From Mesorhizobium sp. (lineage in GTDB: Bacteria; Pseudomonadota; Alphaproteobacteria; Rhizobiales; Rhizobiaceae), in NCBI GenBank assembly GCA_030698645.1, contig JAUYMV010000115.1, forward strand, positions 1 through 6,819: a stretch of 6,819 nucleotides of DNA, written 5' to 3'. The notes beneath the pieces are model-generated. The model was not told the DNA's origin. It did not search any database and was given only the letters and a program-made list of their open reading frames with translations. Position numbers and translations under genes: made by a program. Positions 1 through 5,620 of the stretch are shown here, one piece after another (position 1 is the first letter of the stretch; every line of letters starts with the position of its first letter).

Positions 1-100
1 AATAAATCGCTTCCGCCGAAAATCGAAACCGCGAATGGCGCCTGTGTCATGCCTGCATCGTGAGGAGAATGAAGGCTGTGGCGTCGCCGAGTCTCGGGCA

Positions 101-129
101 TTGAAGTGACCCGACGTTGCTTTTATGAT
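101..129 (+). promoter_or_regulatory. Sigma70-like promoter for amiC
   Basis: A -35-like TTGAAG (101-106) and a -10-like TATGAT (124-129) are separated by exactly 17 nt. Four of six and five of six bases match the housekeeping consensus. Transcription would begin near 136 and give an untranslated leader of roughly 160 nt before the amidase gene. The site also argues against starting the amidase at the ATG at 125, because that codon lies inside the -10 hexamer. Boxes and spacing are read directly from the sequence; activity is inferred. Confidence 0.5.
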
Positions 130-205
130 CTGCCACGGGCAATGGCAACCCAATTCTCCACGCCGGCAAACGGACCGGAAAGCGCTTGCCGAGGGGGCGG
201 CCAGG

Positions 206-250
206 CAAGGCTTGATTAACCATATGGCGATAGGAATCGTTAACGCCTTG
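206..250. repeat. Imperfect inverted repeat upstream of amiC
   Basis: CAAGGC (206-211) plus TTAAC (216-220) on the left are complementary to GTTAA (239-243) plus GCCTTG (245-250) on the right. This gives 11 paired positions around an 18-nt centre, with a 4-versus-1 internal loop. The left arm runs into the 8-bp palindrome CCATATGG (220-227). A second small hairpin, CCTTG-GCAT-CAAGG (246-259), overlaps the right arm, so the two folds compete. The block sits in the amiC leader and could be an RNA structure or a symmetric protein-binding site; I cannot tell which. Confidence 0.45.
216..238. promoter_or_regulatory. Possible CtrA half-site with nearby GANTC site
   Basis: TTAACCAT at 216-223 matches the half-site form of the CtrA motif known in alphaproteobacteria. 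GAATC at 234-238 fits the CcrM methylation target GANTC. A second TTAA lies at 240-243, but the spacing is 20 nt, not the 7 nt of a full CtrA box, so only a half-site is supported. Being next to a septal amidase gene makes cell-cycle control plausible. Motif presence is seen; function is inference. Confidence 0.3.
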
Positions 251-257
251 GCATCAA
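228..257 (-). promoter_or_regulatory. Candidate divergent promoter (minus strand)
   Basis: On the minus strand TTGATG (complement of 252-257) is followed after 18 nt by CTATCG (complement of 228-233), a loose match to the TTGAC / CTATAT promoters of rhizobia. It would drive leftward transcription through 1-227, where I find no coding region. This would fit a long 5' leader of a divergent gene outside the window. In related rhizobia the neighbour is rne (RNase E), but nothing here proves that. Weak candidate. Confidence 0.22.
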
Positions 258-298
258 GGGCTTTGCGCCGGGCGCATGAAAAGGCAGGATCGCGGCAC

Positions 299-1564
299 GT
301 GACCATCGCAATGGCCGAAAAGCAGGATGCCGGAAAACGCGGCCATGCGCACATGCGCTGGGCGTTCGCCTGCCTCTTGTTGCTCGCCATGCTGCAGTCG
401 ACCCCGGCCGCCTATGCGGCGCCGTCTGCCGGCGACCTCTACCGCGCTTCGGGTTTCAAGATGGCCGGCGACGCGGCCCGCACCCGAATTGTGCTGCATT
501 TCGACCGCGAACCGACCGTCAAATGGTTCCTCTTGCGCGGGCCGCACCGCATCGTCATCGACCTTCCCGAAAGTGTCTTCGCGATAGATCAGGGCGATCT
601 CAAACCGCGCGGCCTGGTGACAGGCGTGCGCTACGGGCATCTGGAAGAAGGCCGTTCCAGGCTGATCATCAGCGGCAAGGGGCCGTTCGCCGTCGAAGCC
701 CTGCAGGTCTTGGCCAACGAGACGTCGCCCGGCTTCCGGCTGGTGGTCGATATGGCCGCCGCATCCGCCGCCGTATTCGACACGGCCCTGTCGATTCAAG
801 CCGACAAGACCGGCTCAACCAGCGCCGCCCCGAAGGGCGACCGGCTTGTGGCGACTGCCGGATCGGCGCCGCGAAAATTCACCATCGCCATCGATCCGGG
901 CCATGGCGGCATCGACGGCGGGGCGGAAAGTGCGGCAGGCACCATCGAAAAGGAGATCACGCTCGCGTTCGGCCTCGAATTGAAGGCGCTGCTGGAAGCG
1001 ACCGGCACGTACAATATCATCATGACGCGCGATAAGGACGAATTCCTGCGTCTCGACGACCGCGTGCGTATTGCGCGCCAGGCGGGCGCCGACCTGTTCA
1101 TCTCGATCCACGCCGACACGATCGGTGTGCGTGGCGTGCATGGCGCGACGGTCTACACCGTCTCCGATCGGGCGTCGGATGCCGAGGCCAAGGCGCTCGC
1201 AGAACGCGAGAACCTGGCCGATTCGGTCGCCGGCGTCGACGATGGCGGGGAGAATCGCCAGGTCGTCGACATACTCGCCGACCTCGCGCGGCGCGAGACG
1301 CATGCCTTCTCAATCCGATTCGCGCGATCGCTCGTTGGCCAATTGTCGAGCGCCATCGAACTGATCAAGAATCCGCATCGCCAGGCGGGCTTCAAGGTGT
1401 TGCGCGCGCCCGACGTGCCATCCGTTCTGGTCGAACTCGGCTATCTGTCAAATGCCCGCGACGAGGAACGGCTGATCGATCCCGAATGGCGCAAGAAGGC
1501 GGTCAAGAGCATTTCGTCGGCGATCACGGGCTTTGCATCGGCGCGTCTCGGGGCCGGCGGATGA
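299..1564 (+). CDS. amiC: N-acetylmuramoyl-L-alanine amidase (AMIN + Amidase_3)
   Basis: A periplasmic zinc amidase that cleaves the bond between N-acetylmuramic acid and L-alanine, separating daughter cells at the septum. The GTG start at 299 (421 aa) is chosen because AGGCAGGA (282-289) lies 9 nt upstream; ATG at 311 or 353 are alternatives without a good ribosome binding site. Residues 19-40 look like a Sec signal peptide (MRW, a Leu-rich core, AYA before the cut). An AMIN domain (about 48-158) should target peptidoglycan or the septum. The Amidase_3 domain (about 195-415) shows the zinc ligands H202 (DPGHGG), E217 (IEKE) and H271 (SIHAD), and catalytic E379 (LVELGYLSN). A roughly 70-residue insertion (290-360) matches the autoinhibitory helical segment of AmiB/AmiC-type enzymes that need a LytM-type activator. 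All key residues are present. The product is confident; the start is only moderately so. Confidence 0.93.
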   Translation: MTIAMAEKQDAGKRGHAHMRWAFACLLLLAMLQSTPAAYAAPSAGDLYRASGFKMAGDAARTRIVLHFDREPTVKWFLLRGPHRIVIDLPESVFAIDQGDLKPRGLVTGVRYGHLEEGRSRLIISGKGPFAVEALQVLANETSPGFRLVVDMAAASAAVFDTALSIQADKTGSTSAAPKGDRLVATAGSAPRKFTIAIDPGHGGIDGGAESAAGTIEKEITLAFGLELKALLEATGTYNIIMTRDKDEFLRLDDRVRIARQAGADLFISIHADTIGVRGVHGATVYTVSDRASDAEAKALAERENLADSVAGVDDGGENRQVVDILADLARRETHAFSIRFARSLVGQLSSAIELIKNPHRQAGFKVLRAPDVPSVLVELGYLSNARDEERLIDPEWRKKAVKSISSAITGFASARLGAGG

Positions 1565-1594
1565 TCAGGCACGGGCACCTCCACAAAACGTTGC

Positions 1595-1610
1595 GTTGTA
1601 ATCTGACAAC
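1595..1610. repeat. Short inverted repeat, possible operator
   Basis: GTTGT (1595-1599) and ACAAC (1606-1610) form a perfect 5-bp inverted repeat around 6 nt. It lies about 30 nt after the amiC stop and 160 nt before mrcA. The size suits a small dimeric regulator site, but such a short repeat also occurs by chance. No regulator is recognised. Confidence 0.2.
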
Positions 1611-1633
1611 AATAGCCGGATTTGTTGCCCGAA

Positions 1634-1682
1634 GCCCCGCCGACCGGCGATTGTCGCCGCATTTTGCCCACAAGCGGCGGGC
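1634..1682 (+). terminator. Terminator-like hairpin inside a larger stem
   Basis: An inner hairpin, CGGCGA (1645-1650), loop TTG, TCGCCG (1654-1659), is followed after two bases by TTTT (1662-1665), which resembles a weak intrinsic terminator of amiC. It is enclosed by an outer 7-bp stem, CCCGCCG (1636-1642) with CGGCGGG (1675-1681). A competing stem, GCCGC (1656-1660) with GCGGC (1674-1678), uses bases of both. The T-run is short, so termination would be partial at best and read-through into mrcA is likely. The rest of the 1565-1769 spacer shows no clear promoter. Confidence 0.33.
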
Positions 1683-1769
1683 AATCAGCATCCATGGCGT
1701 GAGCAAGACATGCCGGGCGACCGATTGCGGCGCCTTGCCGGAATTACCCGGACCGGAAATGGAGCGTGC

Positions 1770-4217
1770 ATGATACGGCTGATCGGGTATTTCTTTGGCG
1801 TCGGAATCGCGCTCGCCCTTCTGGTCGCGGGCGGAGTTGCCATCTATGTCGGCAATCTGACCAAGGATTTGCCCGACTACGCGGTGCTGGCCAAATACGA
1901 ACCCCCGGTGACGACGCGCATCCATGCCTCGGACGGCGCGCTGATGGCGGAATTCGCCAAGGAGCGACGTCTGTTCCTGCCGATCCAGGCGGTTCCCGAC
2001 CGTGTCAAGGCGGCGTTCCTGTCTGCCGAGGACAAGAATTTCTACCAGCACCCCGGCATCGACATCATGGGCCTTGGCCGCGCCGTGGTGACCAATCTGC
2101 GCAATATGGGCTCCGGCCGCCGCCCCGTCGGCGCCTCCACCATCACGCAGCAGGTCGCCAAGAACTTCCTACTCGACGCCACGCAGAGCTATGACCGCAA
2201 GATCCGCGAGATGATACTGTCGTTCCGCATCGAGCAGGCCTATTCGAAGGACCGGATCTTCGAACTCTACCTGAACGAGATCTTCTTCGGACTCGGCTCC
2301 TACGGCATCGCCGGCGCCGCGCTGACTTACTACGACAAGTCGGTCAACGAACTCACGGTCGCGGAAGCCGCCTATCTGGCGGCGCTGCCGAAGGGACCGT
2401 CGAACTACCATCCGTTCAGATACACCGAGCGCGCGATCGAACGGCGCAACTGGGTCATCGACCAGATGGTCGACAATGGCTACGTGACGGCGGCGGATGG
2501 CGAAAAGGCGAAGGCGACGGGCCTCGACGTCAAGCCGCGCCGCAGCGGAACCTATCTCTTCGCCGGCGAATACTTCACCGAGGAAGTGCGCCGCCAGATC
2601 ATCGCCCGCTATGGCGAAAAGGCGCTCTACGAGGGCGGCCTGTCGGTGCGCGCCACCATCGATCCGAAGATGCAGGTGATCGCACGCAAGGCGTTGCACA
2701 ACGGCCTGATGAAGTTCGATACGCTCCGCGGTTTCCGCAAGCCGGTCACCACGATCGACATGGCGGGCGACTGGGGGGTCGAACTGGGCAAGGTGAAGGC
2801 CTTGTCGGACGTTCCCGAATGGCGTCTCGCCGTCGTGCTCGAAGCATCCGACGCGGGCCTGTCGCTTGGCCTGCAGCCTGGCCGCGAGGTCTCCGACGCC
2901 CTCTCGGCGGCGCGCGATATCGCGACGGTTCCCACCGAGGACATGGCCTGGGCGATGCGCCATCTGGTCGACGGCAAGCGCGTCAAGGCGAAGTCGCCGG
3001 CCGAAGTGCTGAAGCCCGGCGATGTGGTCTATGTGGAGCAGAAGCCGGACGGCGGCGGCTGGCTGCTGCGCCAGCCGCCCGAGGTCGAGGGCGCGATGGT
3101 CGCCATGGATCCGCATACCGGCCGCGTGCTGGCGATGGTCGGCGGCTTCTCCTATTCGAGCTCGGAGTTCAACCGTGCCACCCAGGCGATGCGCCAGCCG
3201 GGTTCCTCGTTCAAGCCGTTCGTCTATGCCGCGGCCCTCGACAACGGCTACACGCCGGCCTCCGTCGTGTTGGATGCGCCGATAACCATCACTCAGGGCA
3301 AGCAGGTGTGGACGCCGAAGAACTATGGCGGCGAGTCGGCAGGCCCATCCACCCTTCGCGCGGGCATCGAGCGCTCGCGCAATTTGATGACCGTCCGCCT
3401 CGCCAGCGACATGGGCATGAAGCTCGTCGTCGAATATGCCGAACGCTTCGGCATATACGACAATCTGGCGCCCTATCTGCCGATGGCGCTTGGCTCCGGC
3501 GAAACCACGGTCATGCGCATGGTGTCGGGCTACGCGATCATGGCGAATGGCGGCAAGCAGATTAAGCCCTCGCTGATCGACCGCATCCAGGACCGCTACG
3601 GCAAGTCGGTGTTCAAGCACGACGAGCGCGGCTGCGAAGGCTGCGTGGCGACGAGCTGGTCCGAGCAGCCGGAGCCGGAGCTCGTCGACAATGCCGAACA
3701 GGTGCTCGACCCGATGACCGCCTACCAGATCACCTCGATGATGCAGGGCGTCATTCAACGCGGCACCGCCGTTATCCTGTCCGATCTCGGCCGGCCGATC
3801 GCCGGCAAGACCGGCACCACCAACGAGGAGAAGGACGCCTGGTTCGTCGGCTATACGCCGGATCTCGTCGTCGGCGTGTTCATGGGCTACGACAATCCGG
3901 TTCCGATGGGCAAGGGCTCTACCGGCGGCGGCCTGGCGGCGCCTATCTTCAAGGAATTCATCGCCGAGGCACTCAAGGACGCGCGGCCGGTCGAGTTCCG
4001 TGTTCCGGAAGGCATGAACCTGATCGCCATCAACCGCAAGACCGGCATGCGCGCCACGGCGGGCGAGGCGGGCACGATCATGGAAGCCTTCAAGCCCGGG
4101 ACTGGCCCAGCCGACACCTATTGGGTGATCGGCAGCGAATTCTCCTCCGAATCGGCGGAGGAAATCTCGCCATCCGCCAGCAAGGCGATCCAGACCGGCG
4201 GCGGCGGATTGTACTGA
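1770..4217 (+). CDS. mrcA: Penicillin-binding protein 1A, bifunctional peptidoglycan synthase
   Basis: A class A PBP of 815 aa, usual for the family, that polymerises lipid II into glycan strands and crosslinks their stem peptides in the periplasm. The start is ATG at 1770, with GGAG 5 nt upstream and a membrane anchor right after it (residues 4-27). An in-frame ATG 60 nt earlier would bury that anchor. The GT51 transglycosylase domain (about 60-235) has EDKNFYQHPG with catalytic E87, the GASTITQQ motif, and RKIRE with E147. An OB-like linker (about 300-445) follows. The transpeptidase domain (about 450-735) has SxxK at 479-482 (catalytic S479), SRN at 536-538 and KTGT at 680-683. All catalytic motifs are intact. 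Its only two cysteines form a CEGC motif (622-625) inside the transpeptidase domain. It is downstream of and co-oriented with amiC, and 194 nt before prfB, a spacer with no convincing terminator or promoter. Confidence 0.97.
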   Translation: MIRLIGYFFGVGIALALLVAGGVAIYVGNLTKDLPDYAVLAKYEPPVTTRIHASDGALMAEFAKERRLFLPIQAVPDRVKAAFLSAEDKNFYQHPGIDIMGLGRAVVTNLRNMGSGRRPVGASTITQQVAKNFLLDATQSYDRKIREMILSFRIEQAYSKDRIFELYLNEIFFGLGSYGIAGAALTYYDKSVNELTVAEAAYLAALPKGPSNYHPFRYTERAIERRNWVIDQMVDNGYVTAADGEKAKATGLDVKPRRSGTYLFAGEYFTEEVRRQIIARYGEKALYEGGLSVRATIDPKMQVIARKALHNGLMKFDTLRGFRKPVTTIDMAGDWGVELGKVKALSDVPEWRLAVVLEASDAGLSLGLQPGREVSDALSAARDIATVPTEDMAWAMRHLVDGKRVKAKSPAEVLKPGDVVYVEQKPDGGGWLLRQPPEVEGAMVAMDPHTGRVLAMVGGFSYSSSEFNRATQAMRQPGSSFKPFVYAAALDNGYTPASVVLDAPITITQGKQVWTPKNYGGESAGPSTLRAGIERSRNLMTVRLASDMGMKLVVEYAERFGIYDNLAPYLPMALGSGETTVMRMVSGYAIMANGGKQIKPSLIDRIQDRYGKSVFKHDERGCEGCVATSWSEQPEPELVDNAEQVLDPMTAYQITSMMQGVIQRGTAVILSDLGRPIAGKTGTTNEEKDAWFVGYTPDLVVGVFMGYDNPVPMGKGSTGGGLAAPIFKEFIAEALKDARPVEFRVPEGMNLIAINRKTGMRATAGEAGTIMEAFKPGTGPADTYWVIGSEFSSESAEEISPSASKAIQTGGGGLY

Positions 4218-4411
4218 CGGCGGCCGGGTTCAGCCGACAGCCCCGAAGCGCGCGCCGGTTGGAGTCGACGCGCCTTTCCTGGAAGCGCTGCGGGTGTTGC
4301 CGAAGTTTCACGGGCCGGGCTCCGCTTCGCGCCTTTACACCTTGGCACCCCGTCCCTATGTTCCGCGCCGATTCACCACCGATTGCCCAGCCTCAGGACA
4401 TCATCGCAGCC

Positions 4412-5543
4412 ATGCGCGCCGAGACCGAGAAACTTGTCGACGAGATCAGGCAGGCCATAAGCCTGCTGAGGAGGCATCTTTGACTGGGATCAGGCAAACA
4501 AGCGCCTCGAATATCTGAACGTCCGCGCCGAGGACGGCGATCTCTGGAACAATCCACAGGAAGCCCAGACACTGATGCGCGAGCGTCAGAGCCTCGAGGA
4601 CGGCATCAAGGCCGTGATCGATGTCACGCGCGCGCTCGATGACAACATCGAACTGATCGAGATGGGCGGCGAGGAGGGCGACCAGGGCATCGTCGACGAG
4701 GCGGAGGCCGCGATCCGCTCGCTGGCTGGCGAGATCAAGGCGCGCCAGATCGAGACCATGCTCTCGGGCGAGGCCGATTCCAACGACACCTATCTAGAAG
4801 TCCATGCCGGCGCTGGCGGCACCGAGAGCCAGGACTGGGCCAACATGCTGCTGCGCATGTACACCCGCTGGGCCGAGCGCCGCAAATTCAAGGTCGAAGT
4901 GCTCGAAGTGCATGACGGCGAAGAGGCCGGTATCAAGTCCGCGACCCTGCTCATCAAGGGCCACAATGCCTATGGCTGGCTGAAGACCGAATCCGGCGTC
5001 CATCGCCTGGTGCGTATCTCGCCATTCGATTCCAATGCACGGCGCCACACCTCGTTTTCGAGCATCTGGGTCTATCCGGTCATCGATGACACGATCGAGA
5101 TCGACGTCAACGAATCCGACGTCCGCATCGACACCTACCGCTCGTCGGGTTCCGGCGGCCAGCACGTCAACACGACGGATTCGGCGGTCCGCATCACCCA
5201 TCTTGCAACCGGTATCGCGGTCGCCTGCCAGGCCGAGCGCTCGCAGCACAAGAACAAGGCCAAGGCCTGGGAAATGCTGCGCTCGCGGCTCTATGAGGAA
5301 GAGCTGAAGAAACGCGAGGCGGCCGCCAACGCCACCGAGGCGTCGAAGAGCGACATCGGCTGGGGCCACCAGATCCGCTCCTACGTGCTGCAGCCTTATC
5401 AGATGGTCAAGGACCTGCGAACCGGCGTCGAAAGCTCGAATCCGTCCGCCGTGCTCGACGGCGATCTTGACGAATTCATGGAAGCGTCGCTGTCACAGCG
5501 CATCGAAGGCAGCGCCGGCCAGGTCGTGGCGGATATCGACTAG
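4412..5543 (+). CDS. prfB: Peptide chain release factor 2 (programmed +1 frameshift)
   Basis: RF2 recognises TGA and TAA stop codons in the ribosomal A site and triggers hydrolysis of peptidyl-tRNA. It is encoded in two frames: 4412-4480 (23 codons, MRAETEK to RRHL), then, skipping T4481, 4482-5540 (353 codons, from DWDQ), giving 376 aa in all, the normal RF2 length. The second frame has no stop before TAG at 5541. The codon-recognition tripeptide SPF is at 203-205 and the catalytic GGQ at 248-250; the C-terminal [13 protein letters not shown] and [14 protein letters not shown] segments are typical. Ser244 occupies the place of E. coli residue 246 (Thr in K-12; Ala or Ser in most bacteria). 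The start at 4412 is chosen from family length, with AGGA 13 nt upstream; an in-frame ATG at 4358 is possible but lacks a binding site. Taking the ATG at 4575 as start would wrongly remove about 54 residues. Confidence 0.96.
4469..4484 (+). promoter_or_regulatory. prfB: RF2 programmed +1 frameshift site
   Basis: The order is Shine-Dalgarno-like AGGAGG (4469-4474), codon CAT, slippery CTT (4478-4480), stop TGA (4481-4483), then C4484. This is the arrangement and spacing of the E. coli prfB site (AGG GGG TAT CTT TGA C). The internal AGGAGG pairs with 16S rRNA and strains the ribosome. Leu-tRNA slips from CTT to TTT, and reading resumes with GAC in the +1 frame. When RF2 is plentiful it terminates at the TGA and releases a 23-residue peptide, giving negative feedback. 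The elements are read directly; the mechanism is established for the family. Confidence 0.95.
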
Positions 5544-5562
5544 ATTGAGCGCTTTCCAGCCT

Positions 5563-5594
5563 CGCGTCAGGCGGTTGACGCGGCATGTCTTTTT
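5563..5594 (+). terminator. Candidate weak terminator after prfB
   Basis: CGCGTCA (5563-5569) and TGACGCG (5576-5582) form a perfect 7-bp stem with a 6-nt loop, 20 nt after the prfB stop. TTTTT follows at 5590-5594, but 7 nt past the stem, which is farther than in an efficient intrinsic terminator. The hairpin loop contains GGCGG, part of a possible ribosome binding site for an upstream start (5585) of the following kinase gene, so the structure could instead mask translation. Confidence 0.38.
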
Positions 5595-5620
5595 CCAGGC
5601 GATGCATTACATTCGAAGTC

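Noticed and set aside
69..104. 11-codon frame MKAVASPSLGH after GAGGAG
   Set aside because: The purine run almost touches the ATG, the frame lies upstream of the likely promoter, and there is no sign of conservation.
1591..1619. mrcA promoter near TTGCGT and TGTAAT
   Set aside because: The boxes overlap or lie 11 nt apart, and no acceptable partner is found at 16-18 nt.
1524..2051. 175-codon minus-strand frame over the amiC-mrcA spacer
   Set aside because: It overlaps the end of amiC and the membrane anchor and start of mrcA, with no recognisable domain. It is best explained as a shadow frame.
2169..3758. 529-codon open frame on the minus strand opposite mrcA
   Set aside because: It lies entirely antisense to an intact PBP1a with all catalytic motifs. 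Its composition (many His, Arg, Ala, Asp) is what high-GC codon bias produces in the opposite frame, and no domain is recognisable.
4218..4411. Promoter or terminator between mrcA and prfB
   Set aside because: Possible pairings such as GCGCG/CGCGC at 4250-4273 have long loops and no T-run, and I found no well-spaced -35/-10 pair. I see nothing supportable in this stretch.
4412..4483. prfB as a pseudogene or a separate 23-aa gene
   Set aside because: The stop sits in a complete RF2 frameshift signal and the downstream frame is intact with SPF and GGQ, so it is programmed recoding.
5575..5603. Kinase promoter with -35 TTGACG inside the hairpin right arm
   Set aside because: At 16-18 nt downstream there is only AGGCGATG-like sequence, which does not resemble a -10 box.
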